Source of the DNA: Pholis gunnellus
Lineage: Eukaryota; Chordata; Actinopteri; Perciformes; Pholidae
Assembly: GCA_910591455.2 (NCBI GenBank)
Contig: OU342804.1
Location: 25,078,710-25,142,709 of the forward strand
DNA length: 64,000 nt
Direction of reading: 5' to 3'
The notes beneath the pieces are model-generated. The model ran no database searches and was not told where the DNA came from. It worked only from the letters and a program-made list of their open reading frames with translations. Numbering within the stretch: the first letter of the stretch is position 1; each line of letters opens with the position of its first letter. Below, in pieces: positions 1-13,322 of the stretch. A program made the position numbers and the translations under genes.

Positions 1-3000
1 GAAGGTTATTCTTGAAATGCTCGTACGATGTCTTGATGAGAAGTTCTATTTCACAGAGAGAGTTACCAAGATACCCAGACATTTTGAAGTGAACATAAGG
101 GGGCTGTTTCAAACTCCAAGGGCTCTTATACCACTCACATTTTGAGTGTTGTGTTTAGCATAGAGGAGGGACGTCACATCTGCCCCCGAGTTTCCCTTAC
201 CCCTCAGAAGGCCATCCCCTCCATTTCAAAAATCAAGCAAGTGTGCAGGAGGGACCCCAGATCGATGAACACTCATCAGCCTCACCATCTGGCCCTAGTT
301 TGTTTTCTTAGCAAATGAAGCTGATTATTGAGCAGGGTGGCTAATGGCATTGAAGTCTACTGGGTTGTGCCTGGTCTGAATTTTTCAGGGAAATGGTAAT
401 AACAGGTATTGAAATAGACCCAGATGCAACCCATTCAACACACAACGGAGGAACACACGCAGGTGTTGTCAATCAGCTTTTAATGGCTTTGACATCGCTG
501 ATTGGGGTGTGGATAGAAGTGCAACATGTCTAACAATATCAGCCTACAGAGAGCAGTGCAGCTGCAGTTTTCTGTCCTTGGTAATTCAGAGTTATCATCT
601 CTTATCACTGAGAGCAGATCAGTGACTTCCCTGAAAGCTAATAAAACTAAGACTTTCTTTTCCTCCTGTCTTTTGCATTCCATCAAAGAAAATGACAACG
701 TACACATTATTCAAAACAACATATTGTTTATATCGATGAAGTTAGAAAGAAAGAAATGTTAACTGGATTACATTCTTCAGAGAAAAGCTCTATTTCGTTC
801 TCTTCGGTGGCACCTATGGCGATTCCCAGAGATCTAAACAGTGTGACATCATTCAGTTGGCAGTTATTTTGATTTGCACTTGTTTTTGAAGTTTCATCAT
901 TAGTAGTCATCGCTAACAATGAAAAGGGTGATGACAGTGACCGTTAACTCGCAACACTAGCAGAGACCTGAAAAAAAACAGAAAGCCGCTTCACACACAA
1001 TTGATTTGAAGAGCGGGTTGCGTCAGCTCCGCCTACCCACCTCAGCTGACCAACTACTGCTGGTTGATGGAAAGCACTTCACTAACTGTGTGACGCTTGT
1101 GGTTTTTCCCGAGCTCGTGCCATCTGTTGGTAATACTGAAAATGCAAAGGCTTTCAGCAGTAAGCCATTGGCTCAATCACCATTGTGTTACATAATCTGG
1201 CGATGGATAGTGACTTGACAGACATTTATTTGAAGGAAAAACTTTGAGATTAGTATCTCAAGGTCAGGTCATTGTTGCCTTGCATAAATAATGAAAATAT
1301 CAACTTCTAATATAGAAAAGAAAAAGAATGTGCCATATTTATGGCCGGTTAGCATTGTAAGACGTTATTGGTCCCTCCCTGTTGACTCATGCATTTGTTT
1401 GCTTATATGCACAACTAAAATTAGAAAAAAACACTGAAATTAGAAAAAAACGCTTTATGATATTGCTATCCTGCTTGCTAGAGTGACACAATACTATAAT
1501 AATACAAGTTGTTAAAATATAGCTTTTCCAAGGCAAAGGCAGTATGACATACTTTGGTGTCTTTCCGAAGCATTACTTTGACCCAATATAACTAATATGA
1601 TGCAGCCCCTGGAATCCTGAATAAAAAGGAAATGAATGAATGAATCATAATAAATCTTCAAAACTAATTGCCTTATGTACCAAACGTCACCTACACTGCA
1701 GAATAGAGAAGAAAAACCCCAGAATGTACTTTGCAATTTTTCAGCATACTTTACCTTTCAGATGAATTCCTTCATACAATGGGTATCTTTCTCCTTCCTA
1801 CTGGTAATGAAAAATTAGGCCTTGGACTTTCTCCTCTTCGTGGCTTTTTTAGAGAACTGCCTTTAAATACCACATAATTAAAAGGGTTGTCAGCAATATT
1901 AGCATTTCTGATCCTATCCATTCTTGCTGACTTCCTCCTCACCACATCTTCTATTCTCCCCCTCCATCAACACATGAACATGCAGCATTGGTCACCACCT
2001 TGCTGTATTAGTGTCAGTGCAGAGCCTGAATCATCTTCCGCTGACCATTGAGTACAATAAAACCAAACATTGTCAATAAATGTAGCTGGCTACCCATCTA
2101 CTGAAGCGTCAGATAAACAATATATTACACCCGTATGAATGTAGAATATGTGCTTGAAAATATTAGCTGTTGTCGTACTTTGCAAAATAAAAACATTTAA
2201 AACATCCACATCAAAACTTCCCTTGAATTTTATTCTATTTTTATAAGATGCTATAAAAGTAGAGAAAGTAGAATCAAGAATGCATTCCATTTTGATTTTA
2301 TGTACAGTTATTAACTAATCAAACAACCAAAACATCCTGTGACTATGTACATAGTCAACAGTATTTTATGTTTGTTGTATGTAATGTATATGCTGTTTGT
2401 ATTATTGTTCACCTTTCTGGGGACTGGAGATGAAAATTAGCTTTTAGCTAAAACGCTGTTTAATGCATCAGATTTCAAGCATTACATTTGTTTCATTTTG
2501 TATGGGCCCTGATCAAAATAAAAACAGTAACCTTTTTTCTGTAGTTGTAGTTTATAAGTTATTGCCTGACAATCCTACTACAGTGTACTGTCCTGCAATT
2601 TGACCACTATAAAAATCCTAAAATGCTTTTTTACATTCAACCCATTGTCGGTTTCATTTCTTTTAATGGTGCAGGAACAACAATGTTGAGACAATATAAT
2701 GCTTTATTTTAAGTCCAATACAAAACAATTTTAACGATTCACAATATTTACATAATGGGTATTGAATTTATTCTGGTGGAGCCTGGAGTCTGGTAGATGA
2801 AGCAGGAAGTCATTGTTCCTGTCATTTGAAATGCATCACAGGTCAGCTTTTTCATCACTAACAATAAACCCCTTACTGATACATACTGGGACTGAGACAT
2901 ACTGAGTAATTACTTTACTTAATATGTTTTTTGGCAGTAAATTATGGACAGTATTTGTATTATTGAAATATGGCTTTCCCTAAAGGGGTGTATCACAAAG

Positions 3001-3103
3001 TGAGATTATTGGGTTAGGGGGCTATGTTGAGCCTAAAGCCAGTATTTTCAATGTTTTTTAACCTGGCTAGATTGCCTTTGTAATTTATGCTGCACACCTA
3101 ACC
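1..3103. other. AT-rich non-coding stretch, nothing recognised
   Basis: No open frame here resembles a known protein and no element ends were found. A short A-rich unit is duplicated near 1417-1453. Several AATAAA-like words occur, as expected in AT-rich DNA, and are not called as poly(A) sites. Confidence 0.5.
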
Positions 3104-3486
3104 TGAGGTCTCATATATAAAACAGTGTGTAGAATACACACAAAATGTTTGCATACGTACAAATAAGGAATGCCCACATTCAACCTTACATGGTCAATGC
3201 AATATTTACAGTAATCAGACTGATTGCTTCCAAAATGATCGCGACAATCAGTGATATCATGTTATGGTGAACATGGCCGACATTATGATTAGGACTCAAA
3301 ATGAGGACATGGAGTGATTGTGTAAGGGCTGTCATTGGCTTTATTTCCAAATTTTGCTAATTTACACAATCCACATGCGCAGGTGGTGAAGATTTGCTGG
3401 GTTGGTTGACTGGAGAAGGCAGAGTGTGTTGTCATGTCATGAGAGGTCACTAGGGCAGATTTGAATGTGGCAGTGCAATATAACCG

Positions 3487-3567
3487 CTATAATCCGCACT
3501 GCTCCTCTTGAATCCGAGGTTCGACAAACGGTCGGAGCCTCCTTTCCAGCACCCTGGCATAAGCTTT
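3487..3567 (-). pseudogene. LINE reverse transcriptase fragment (RTE-like)
   Basis: Read on the minus strand from 3567, 26 codons are open before a TAG. They include KAYARVLERRLRP and EPRIQEEQCG, the conserved N-terminal part of the reverse transcriptase (just before the F-R-x-G-R-G-T block) of an abundant fish LINE. The following expected residues are lost at the stop codon. The fragment is very short and sits within the Harbinger-like element, so it is either a nested insertion scrap or material captured between the element ends. The assignment to this LINE type is confident; the exact clade (RTE/Rex3-type) is from memory and less sure. The same LINE type is represented by a 3' fragment at 42060-42510. 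Confidence 0.7.
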
Positions 3568-3872
3568 CCTCTTTAAATCTCTAAATCTCTAAATTGTCCT
3601 GCTTGCTACTTCCAGCCAAGTGCTCACTTTGCTGCTGCTTCCTTTGTTCTACTTCCTGTGCAGCTCCTCAGCCCTGCTTTAATTAGGTGGCTTAAGCACC
3701 TACACCTGGGAGAGGCTGAGGCATTCTGGGAGATGTAGTGGGACATGCCAATCCTTTATGGGAATGTAGCACCTCTCTACTATATGGCCCCTTTGTGATG
3801 CCACAGTGTCTCCAGTAAGCTCTGATATTTGTATCTGATAGCTATTTTCTGTTTGTCAGTATACGGTATACT

Positions 3873-4924
3873 CAGTGGCGGATGGTTAATAGAGGGCCAT
3901 GGTGCCTGGCCCCACCTTGAGCCCCGAAAAAAAAAAAGAAAAAAAAAATCCTGCGCTTTTATTTTGATGGGGATTTTGTATGCAGCCGGTCTGCTCGTCA
4001 TCTCCGCTTGTGTGCACGTCTGAGAACGCGCACCTAGTGGGGCTGGCCCCACCGAGGCGGGTCTATGAAGCAGTTTAGCCAATCGCTGATTAAAGATATA
4101 AATGAGTGACATACAATTTAGCCAATCAGCGTCCTCAAATAGATTCAGAGTGGGGCCAAATCGTTTTGGCCCCACTAGCTGCGCGTTCTCGTCAGGAGAA
4201 GTCTCTACAGGCGAGCGTGAGCGCCAGAGCACTACTCCTCCAAGACCCGTCTGAGAGGAGAAGTTTGAGGAGAAAGTACAGTGAAAGAGCTGATCCCAGA
4301 TCAGCCTGACCTCACATTCAGACAGCAGACTAGCGGGAAAGGGAAGCAGTACATGAAGCTTCTCTACTAGCTGTACCAGACAGGTTTGGCTAGCTGGATG
4401 CAGTCATGCTAATAACTTATTTAGCTTTTTAAAACACCGGGGACAGATCCAGCACGGACAGTTAGGGAGTGAGGGATGAGGAGGTAAGGAAACATGAGAA
4501 CACCAGGGCACACATGAGAACTCTGTCAAGCTACATATTAAGCAAAGTGAACATCTTTTCTTCTACATAGTTTCATGACAACTTGGTCATGGAGGCATCA
4601 ACATTTAATTGAGATGGTAAATTAACAGTGAAAACTCATCATAGCTTATATCTATAAGCGTGTGTTTTATAGTATACTGAATATTATTATATGATATATA
4701 TAATACTGAATTCCCTGTGAGGGTGACTAAAATAAGATGTCCTGACGTGTTTATCAAAGTGTTATTTACTGCTTTTTCTTGTGTTGGAATAAATGTTGAA
4801 TATTTAACTGCAAAGTAGTAATGCGTGTTTGATACCTTAATTTGTTTACATTAAATCATACTGGGGTGTTTGCTGAAATTGATTGGATGGCCCCACCTAG
4901 AACATTTTCCACCAGCCGCCACTG
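3873..4924. mobile_element. Non-autonomous hAT transposon, CAGTGGCGG family
   Basis: The element starts CAGTGGCGGATGGT and ends in the inverse of CAGTGGCGGCTGGT, a 14-bp terminal inverted repeat with one mismatch. It is flanked by a perfect 8-bp duplication GGTATACT (3865-3872 and 4925-4932), diagnostic for hAT insertion. The 1,052-bp interior has no recognisable transposase; the 150-codon frame at 3780-4232 on the minus strand crosses the element border and matches nothing I know. A GGCCCCAC-type motif recurs on both strands near the ends (about 3905, 4045, 4165 and 4890), as expected for sub-terminal transposase sites. The perfect duplication suggests a fairly recent insertion. It shares its first nine terminal bases with the element at 37768-38900. 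Confidence 0.88.
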
Positions 4925-5612
4925 GGTATACTGTATCTATCCCTATTGGATAAACCATAAATGATCATCAAAGTCGTGTTCACTGAGGCGATTTTACACA
5001 CAAAAACACTATTAAAACTAAATTGGTAGGCCTACTTGCTGATATATGCACAGTATTATAAGATAAAAAAAACAAAATTAATGAAAAATATTTTACGCTG
5101 TGTTCTGCAAATTTTGTATGATATTTTAATTCTTGTAGAGTTTCTACAAGATGATGATATTGCCAAATTTCGAATTGGTGAATTTTAACCACGTGTGTCA
5201 GTAGTCTGACCCTCTCCTCTGCCCTCCGGGGTGTAGACAAGGCCTGATGAAATATTGAGCGAATTTGATTTGAGATGTGAGTCAGTTTATATCTTTTACA
5301 ACTGAAGGGTGCTCATGGATTAGTTATGGTTTGAATGTTTATGATATAATCTATATGTAACATGGTTGACATTACGTTGCATGAGATCTCACATTTAATT
5401 TTAACAGTCTGGCTTCGATTCACCACTTCACCATCTGCAGCACAATTTCCCCTGTCACCATAATGTGTGTATGCACGGGTCAAAGTTTCCATGCAGGAGC
5501 GCACATTCTATCAAGTTTGTGTTTATAAATCACAACTTTTGCGTGGGAAGTGGCATCTGACTTGTTCAGTCCCGGATTTTGAGTATGAGACTCTTATAAA
5601 TGAGACCCCTGG

Positions 5613-6459
5613 TCTAGACCAGTTTATGTTCAGATTTTTGGACTTTAAATCTGGCTATAAAAAGCTTACCCGGACCCAGGTGCAACAATTGTAAGAGCTT
5701 CTCTTAGGAGGCAAAGTGTTTAGGGACCAAATATTGTTAAATTCACTTTGCAAGGTTGTTCTTGATCTTACTGAACAACTGGATATGTTTGTAGTGTTCT
5801 CTGGCCATTTGCCGACATTGGCTGGAGCAGAGGCCTTCTCTAAAATCTCAGGCAACATACACTGATTGTTTGATATATTATCAATGATGTTTACTTGCAA
5901 ATTAAATGTGGAATCATTTCTTCAAAACATACAATAAGGTTTTTTTGTATTAGTTGGTTCTGATTGCTATAGTTCTTTTAACACTATTGGTATTGCAGCT
6001 AATAGAACACAGTTTAGAAAATGCATTTGTCTATTGGTATTTATCACAGATAATATTTGATATTTGATTTGGCCAAAAATAACTGCATTGTTGCTTTTTG
6101 CTATAATACGCTTTTTGTATTCACATGTGGAAGTAGTTGGCACTCGATCAGTCCATTTGGTAAAGTAAAAGAGTCCAACAACACGACAAAAGAACCTTTT
6201 ATGGGAATGCGCAAAAAAAGGACGAAAAACGGTGCAATCAAAGACAGTTGATAACCACTGTTGTGGTATCTGTTATCTCCGACTGGGGCTTTATACTTTG
6301 TGCTAAACAAGACAAACATGACAAAACAAAACAAAATAAAAACATTTGTGTAATCTTGTAGGGCAATTTATATTCTCTGGGCAGATAATATGGCCGGCAT
6401 TATAACAATCAAAATTTCAACATTAGGGAAACATTGTCCATCAGCTTTGACTGTATGAC
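5613..6459. other. Non-coding, nothing recognised
   Basis: AT-rich sequence with no frame or repeat that I can assign. Confidence 0.5.
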
Positions 6460-6845
6460 CACCAAGCATCGTAGATGTAAGCAGAGTCTACCTCCTCTCC
6501 TGAGAGTCCTGAGCTCTGTCCTGCTTGCCGCCCGTCAAGTGCAGCTTGATCCGGGATGCCAAGATGTAGACAGGTCTCTGTAAAGATGTGGGCAAAACAG
6601 TCACCAACCTCTCACTGCTGGGTTAGCCTGAATATCCCTGAGACCAGAACGTAGCCAGGAGCAGACTGGGTAGTGGAGTAGCCTTAGGTTCTAGCTGGGT
6701 TTACTTAGCTGCCATCCCAGCTCTTCTCCGTCTCCTCCCTTGGGCAGTCGACTCCCCTTTCTGTGCCAGGTCTATCTGGCTGGTTGGCTGTGGGCGTTGA
6801 TCGTCTCAAGACTGGATTAGGTAGTGGTCACAATTTTCTGCTCAT
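6460..6845 (-). mobile_element. L2-like LINE fragment, 5' region
   Basis: This stretch aligns by eye with 35163-35480, in the same order and orientation. Shared blocks include the CTTGATCCG word, a TCTCTGTAA-GATGTGG block, CTGGGTTAGCCTG, a TAGCCTTGGTT/TAGCCTTAGGTT block, and a closing TGATCGTCTCAA. The 35-kb copy adjoins a minus-strand LINE reverse transcriptase, so this is taken as the 5' end of the same LINE family, also on the minus strand, truncated at both sides. No coding frame survives. What is seen is the pairwise similarity; the LINE identity is inferred from the second copy. Confidence 0.6.
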
Positions 6846-9090
6846 GACATGAATAATACACTAAGAATCACAATAGTGCAGCATTAATATTGAAGGACAG
6901 AGCTCTTTAAGAATACAGTACAGCTAAAATAGTAATGCATTACTAAAGAGACATTGGTATCACTAAAAGCCCTCTAGTTAGTCATGGAAAACTAGAATTG
7001 CAGATTGTAGTGATATATAGCCGGCAACGATTCCCCTCAATGACAAACAATCTATTTCAGAGATGGCTGTGTGTAGAGCTTTGAAGAGCAAACAGTTTAT
7101 TTTAGCTATTATAAGTAAGATTTATTTGGTAACATGTCCTTAAGAAATGAGTCATATACAAATAGTCTTTGACAAGATTTTTGGAATCGTGAAAACCTCC
7201 ACATTGCAAAACCGGTTGAAAATCATCTGACCCCAGACTGCTGCAAAATAACCACACAAACTGCTGTGCATCTGTGAAACAAAATGGTCTCACAGTGACA
7301 TGACACATGACTCATAATGCTACACAACTTCCATGTCTGTAAAATGATAGTCAACAGCACACAGTGGAGACTGTTCACATAGTTTTATTTCAATTTTCTT
7401 TTCTTTTTTGTTGATTTTCTCCCACTTTCTACTTTCTACTTTTGAAATGTCCAATTGTCCTGATTCACACTCTGCTGCTAACTGCTTCTTTTCACCTGCC
7501 AGCAAGAACTTTAACCTGGAGGGCATAACACACTCAGACATTCACCCTATTCCCCCCTGATCAGACCCCCTTTTGCAAAGTATTTTGCCACTGTGTTACC
7601 ACTGAGCATTTTCTCAAGACACATTAAACAACAACAAACATCCTAAGGCAGGGGCCCTGCTAGAAAGTCCAGGGAGCATGGTGGGTATAAAGGCTCTGGA
7701 CTCCTTTTGAGTTACTCAGCCCTCAGGACTGCACATTCATACATAAACATCTCTGTAACTTCTTCCAAGAAGATGGTTTCTGGGTGCAATTAACTATACC
7801 ATAATTATGGATGTATTAATAACTCAACAGTCCATGTAGAAACCTATGACTCTGTTGTTCTGTTTGCTACAAATGCTCCCAGCAGATCAGTCTTTACTGT
7901 CTGTATTGTCCTGTAATGTAATGCGGCCAGCCAGTGGCAGGTCCTCTTTGATGTATTAGGCTGAATTGTCTGACTTCCATATGGAGAGGAGAGTCTCCAC
8001 CAAGATTCAGAAACTGTAGCTCAAGTTAGCAATTCCAGTAGTTCCTGATGGGGACGGACAGGAAGAAAAATGCTCTATTCTGGCTATTTTCTGGTTTCCA
8101 AGAAAAGACATTAGGCCCATTCTGCACCAATTGAACACGTGTGTGCCTTTTTGGAAGCTCAAACTAAAAAAGCCACCGGAGCTAGTGCAATCAGCTGATA
8201 TGGCTTACATTGTTTGTCTGCTCTGTAGCTTGTAGAGGTCAATCATGCTCAGTCGCCGTGGCCTTGCCTAATGCACAGTGTGGGTGTGAGCACAGGCAGA
8301 GCCTTGTAACCTTCTCACCCTGCTGTGGGTATGACGGCCATTTATTCAGCCAGCAGGGGAGGGTTGACATGTCCAATCAGATTTGATAAACCTGCACCTG
8401 CAAATTTCAGTGTGCTTTTCTGCAAACTTAAAACAGTATAACTACGGCTTTTTACTCTAACTAATGTGATTGTGCATGACCACAAAGTGTTCTGTTAAAC
8501 AATTAAAATAGTTTGTAGTGTAAATTAATCAAAATACATATTTACCTTGATTTATAGTAATGCATAAATGAATAACATACCTTAATTAAGATATGTCTGT
8601 GTCTGTCTTTTTGGTCTGGGCTCTTCTCACTGGTTTGAAGTAGGCGGTGCTCAGTTTGAAAAAGGTGATGTCACATGATGACCCAATCAGTGTTAAGCAT
8701 TATTTGAATTCAATTTGATGAATATCATTAATATTTAAGACAGTTGTTTTTTTGTCCTGCAATTACACTTTCCAGCAATAGATTTATTTCGCTAATGTTT
8801 CTTCTGTGTTTTTTTTTTTTCATTTATGATCTCCCATAACACATGTGATATCCAAATTCCATTGTTTACTTTCAAAATGTCCTCAATCGCATCTATCAAT
8901 TCCAAACGACAACTTTCCCTTCCACCAACTGAAATAAATTCAATTTCCTAAGTGACCACTCAACACCCAACCCCCTCCTTTAAAAAAAGGCCATGTAACA
9001 ACCTTTAGCAGAATAATTACTCCCAACGGTAGAAATTTCCCATCCCCCCAATGAATCTATTGACACCACCCCCTGGCTCGAGCCCACAAG

Positions 9091-9091
<1 letters not shown>
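6846..9091. other. Non-coding, one TATA-like site
   Basis: No coding or element structure recognised apart from the TATA-like site at 7686. A long T run lies near 8808-8820. Confidence 0.5.
7686..7693 (+). promoter_or_regulatory. TATA-like motif, unproven promoter
   Basis: A TATAAAGG in a locally GC-richer context (about 7640-7735) is followed by a CA-containing stretch about 30-50 bases on, where a start site would lie. The first downstream ATG (7772) opens a six-codon frame only, so no gene is indicated. Confidence 0.15.

Positions 9092-9179
<88 letters not shown>
9092..9179. repeat. (TG)44 microsatellite
   Basis: Eighty-eight bases of uninterrupted TG. Several apparent open frames on both strands here are products of the dinucleotide repeat (Cys-Val and Thr-His runs) and not genes. 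A pure tract this long is expected to be length-variable. Confidence 0.98.
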
Positions 9180-9180
<1 letters not shown>

Positions 9181-10549
9181 CACACTTACAGATGGTCAAC
9201 AATGGAAAGCAGTCCAGCGGGCCAACCCCTCCCATTCAGAGAGGTTTCCTTTATCAGCTTCCTCAATACCCAAGCTGCTTTTATTGCTCTTTAACCCAGC
9301 TGCCTGCCTATTGAATACGCCCATACATTTTCCATTGAGGAATTCAAATTTAACAGTTTTGACCATCAACAAGGACAAGAAAAAGAGGGGCGGATATATT
9401 GATAAAAAAAATAGATTTTCAAATATAAACAGGCAGCCTTGGTCAAAGTAATGGTTTTGAGATACTTTGAGTGCCAATCCATTGAATAAAAATACTTAAA
9501 GTAATCTGAACGTGATTATTATTATTTTCACTTACCAATTAAAGCAACATTCTTTTAATATTAACATTCCTCTAATGTAACACATACTAATATTCTGTAC
9601 AGAATTTCTATTGAAAGCATTTATCTCTAGGCAGTTAGGTTTTAGCCAATGTGTTGCTTGACCAAAAATAGACATATACAAAAGTAGGTTGAACAATTCA
9701 TGAAAGCAATTCATTTCCAAAACTCTTTTCTAAATTTTTAATGCCCTTGATTTTTACCTTTTTTTAGATAATCTAATTTCATTAAATCTTTTCTTAATAT
9801 CCAGGCAGTTAGTGATAGGTAGGCTTATCATGCAGAAAATAAATAAAGAAAACCTGTATACATCCAAAGATATTTGATTGGCAAAACACCATGAGATGTC
9901 ATGGTGTGATTGGTGGAAATGTAAGCTGCACTTTTGTGTGTTTGAATGATGCAACTTAAAGACACCAGGGTCACTGGGGCCCCTCTCACTGCAAAAGATT
10001 GCCAAGGAAACCCCTTCATCCGTTAAAATACCGTGAGGCCCTGTAACTCAAGATCAATAGCTCTGAGACAGGATGTGATGCAGTTTTCTGGTCAGCTGAT
10101 GCACACTGTTCGTGAACAATGGCGACAATACCAAGCGCACACGTGCCAATGTCGCAGTGAAACTGAGACATAAGGCCTGTCCCCTGGGGCTTCCTTCCAC
10201 CTTCCATCTGTCTTTGTCATCTTTGGTTGGTAGACAGCATGTGGCTCCAACGGTGTCTGACACAATGTCAAGAAAGACCATTGACGTTGTTATGGTTTAA
10301 AAACCCCACAGTCACCAGTATGTATTCACACATCTAAGTATATGTGGCTGTTATTTATAACGGGTAACATAAAGGATTATAAAAAAAAAGAAAGCTGTGT
10401 GAACAATGTTAGCGGAAGTGTCATCTGACCAACAGGGGGATCAGTAAATATTTTTAAACAATAAGGATATCAACAGAAGCCCTTTATTTCTGTTGATATG
10501 GATTTAGATGTATTTAAAAGTCGAATCCACCCAAAAATCAGTTTTGCCT
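9180..10549. other. Non-coding, nothing recognised
   Basis: A slightly GC-richer patch at about 10040-10300 has short overlapping frames on both strands but no splice-bounded frame or known protein motif. Confidence 0.5.
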
Positions 10550-10582
10550 TTAGTTACTACACTTGGATTGTGTAGTAACTAA
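10550..10582. repeat. Perfect 13-bp hairpin
   Basis: TTAGTTACTACAC (10550-10562) and its exact reverse complement (10570-10582) are separated by seven bases. It could be the centre of a palindromic MITE or a transcribed stem. The flanking sequence is AT-rich and carries no gene. Confidence 0.85.
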
Positions 10583-11375
10583 TCTACTACCTTCATTGTG
10601 CAGAATCATGTATGTTTTTTTATACTTGAAGGCTGTTTTGTCTGTGTCCGCCTTACATCTGTGTTTACACATCTGTGATATCACAAGTAGTTTGAAAGCC
10701 AATCGCGGTCCAGTATGCAACTTTAATAGAAAATGAATTACGTATGCATATTCATGGTTTCATAGATAGAGTACTTAAAAAGGTCATACTTATTTTCTTA
10801 CCAGGAATCCTATCTCCATCCAAATTGTTTCAGTCTGACTTGGCGAGGTTTGAAGATGTCTGCAGTAGATGCCTGCTGTCCCCCTATTTCAAGAACCACA
10901 ATGGCAAAAGAAAAAACATTTGGAAAAAAGTCAGCAGCAATCATGACACAAGTTGGCTGTTGTTACTTAAATTATTGCAGATACCTTGATTCCTTCTCAC
11001 AAAGAAAGGCACCTGTATAAAGCCAGTGTATAGTATGTAATGTGAGAAGTCAAATGAGCAATGACTCTGGGTCCAGCTATATTGTAAGTCATGACTGACA
11101 TGTTATATTTTTTATATTATTTTGATTAACTTAAAGAAAGCATTTTTCCTACAATCAGCTTGTCGGAGACCTTTCTTGTCCTCTCTGCACACATCATATT
11201 GTACTGTACATCAGAAACAAACAATACTTTTGAGGTAGTGCTGTAAAATGTTGAAGGCCACAGAGGGTGGACCACATCAAGCGGATAGATTGGCCATAAC
11301 ACTCCTGAGCGCTCCCAATAGCAGCAGTCGTTTATATTACCACAATATGTCCCATAATGTATGTACTATACATAG

Positions 11376-11417
11376 TTCTCTCTCTCTCTCTGTATGTGTG
11401 TGTGTATGTGAGTGTGT
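11376..11417. repeat. (TC)n-(TG)n compound microsatellite
   Basis: About eight TC units run directly into interrupted TG/TATG units. Confidence 0.85.
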
Positions 11418-13304
11418 ACATCAAAGCGGTTTTAAAATAGTTTTGTCTCTCACTGATTACTGAAATAAAGTAAATGAGATGTTACCCACATGGATGCCAT
11501 TTTATGTTATATATGTTTTCCTCTTCCAAATGATCATTCGTTTTCTTTACCCTGGTATCCTTTTTTTATCAGTTGAAGTCTAAACGGCCACAAGGTCCCC
11601 AGAAATATCAATCACATCGCTTTAAGATGTTTTTTTTCCAAGCTAATATTACCTTTCTCATCCCAAAATGCAGAAGCAATAATGAGCAGAAGCATCAATC
11701 CTACTTTCTGACACTTTACGCTTGAAGAAGTTTTTTCATGTCAGGCAATAACCGCTAGTGAGCCTCAGCGGCACAAGCTCAGGGCTTGCGCCTACACCAA
11801 AGCCTAATGGGATAGATCAGCTCTTGCATATCTGGGGGCAATCACTCATTCCGTCTCCTCTCTGACAGGACTCAGTTATGGCTTCTGGGTAATATCATTT
11901 CTGTTATCTTAAGATATCAAATATCTGTCTTTATTGGCAAAGACCTTAGCAAATGGAGGGTAGTTTGTTTGCCTTGGCAAGACAGGGTATGAAAAATGAA
12001 GGCATATTTATCCACCTCACAATCTCTGTTTAGGATGGAGTTCTCAGGACTTTGACACTTTTAGGGCATCAAAATATTTCACAAACTGATGTCATGGAGC
12101 TTTTGTTGAGGCATAACCTTTACTCTACCTGATGTAGAAATTTTGTAGAGAGTTTCACAATGCTTCATGCTCACCTGCTTTTTTTTGTACACTTCCAATA
12201 CTAATTTGAAATGTCTCTTATTGCCACTCTATCACAATATCCAATGTTTTTATTAAACATGTTTATAAGTTTGTCCCTGTCAGAGGTATCTTCCATCATG
12301 AATAAAACAATGCTCTATACAATTTAATTTGTGGTCTTTTGAAATCAGAGAAGCAATGTGAGTGAATTTCTCACTGTATCTTGCAAGCTGAAGTGTACTG
12401 TTGTACTGTTTTCATTTCAACTGGCTCTCTGTGAGTTCTGTAGAAAAATGTTCATAGAAAAAATGTCCATTGTTTCCTCGGTACATTTTGTTGTCACTTA
12501 TGTGGCTTCCATATTGATGATGATAATAATAATGTTCTAAGCAATGCAGTAATACCTCTTATAAGGAGAGAGAACACTGCAAATTGCATTCCAACAGTGC
12601 TGTTTCACAGAGCTGCAGTATGAATTGGTTCTGATTATGTGCTTTAACTCTGCTCAAACAAGTTTGTGTGCACTTGACCATTGAATGTTTTATTTTAAAC
12701 AACTTGTTTTCTAGCCCTACCTGAATTGTACATGTAATGACATATTTTCTACAACAACTAACCTAAACATATAATCTTTTTTATGTACTTTTCTTGCAAC
12801 AGATTACAGGATAACAACAAAAAAAGAATAAAAAACCTTGAAGGAAAGTTACCTTGTACTAACACCTCAAGCATTAACACTACGATGAAGCCTAACACAC
12901 CAAATCTGAAGACTTGGTGTATAACAAAATATTTTCCAATGATGTCAGCTTTGCCACTATGTGTGCAATCCGCTGTGCTAACTGTGAAAACATTCTCTCC
13001 ACACTTCTTTTGGCAGAACAATGCGATGTGTCAGAGTGAGGCTGTGAGAACATAACAGAGAGAAAGTTTTGGAGTAGCACAGGAAATATACATCCCATCA
13101 AAGTAAAGTGTGCAATCGCTTTTAAAGAAAATCCTGTTGATTATTAACACTCCAAGATTAATGACAGAGAAGATTAGAACTGAGTAAGACATACACACCT
13201 GTCATTAGGAAAAGACCAATGACCAATGAATGGGATTGTGGACTGTGATGAAGGCTTACCTATGCAAGGGCATCAACACTGTCAGAGGATGGTTGGTTGC
13301 ATAG

Positions 13305-13322
13305 TAATAATAATAATAATAA
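13305..13322. repeat. (TAA)6 microsatellite
   Basis: Six uninterrupted TAA units. Confidence 0.9.

Larger units (their letters stand above)
3104..5612. mobile_element. Harbinger-like DNA transposon, decayed and nested
   Basis: The left end reads GAGGTCTCATATATAAA (from 3105) and the right end, reverse-complemented, reads GGGGTCTCATTTATAA (near 5593-5610), giving inverted ends of about 15 bp with one or two mismatches. The right arm also contains a second internal TTTATAAATCACA motif that I associate with fish Harbinger-type elements. The interior holds a LINE reverse-transcriptase scrap (3487-3567) and a complete hAT insertion (3873-4924). No DDE transposase frame was found. I could not define a 3-bp TWA target duplication, so borders are approximate by a few bases. 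The family name is from memory; the terminal inverted repeat is seen directly. Confidence 0.5.

Noticed and set aside
3780..4232. 150-codon minus-strand frame
   Set aside because: It spans the hAT element border, contains a homopolymer-derived Phe run and has no known motif.
8980..9451. Several open frames of 67-118 codons on both strands across the TG tract
   Set aside because: They are Cys-Val or Thr-His runs translated from the microsatellite plus short flanks.
12758..13101. Minus-strand frames with a PHSDTSHCSAKRSVERMFS segment resembling the hAT C-terminal region
   Set aside because: The similarity is limited to a few residues and surrounding sequence does not continue the domain.
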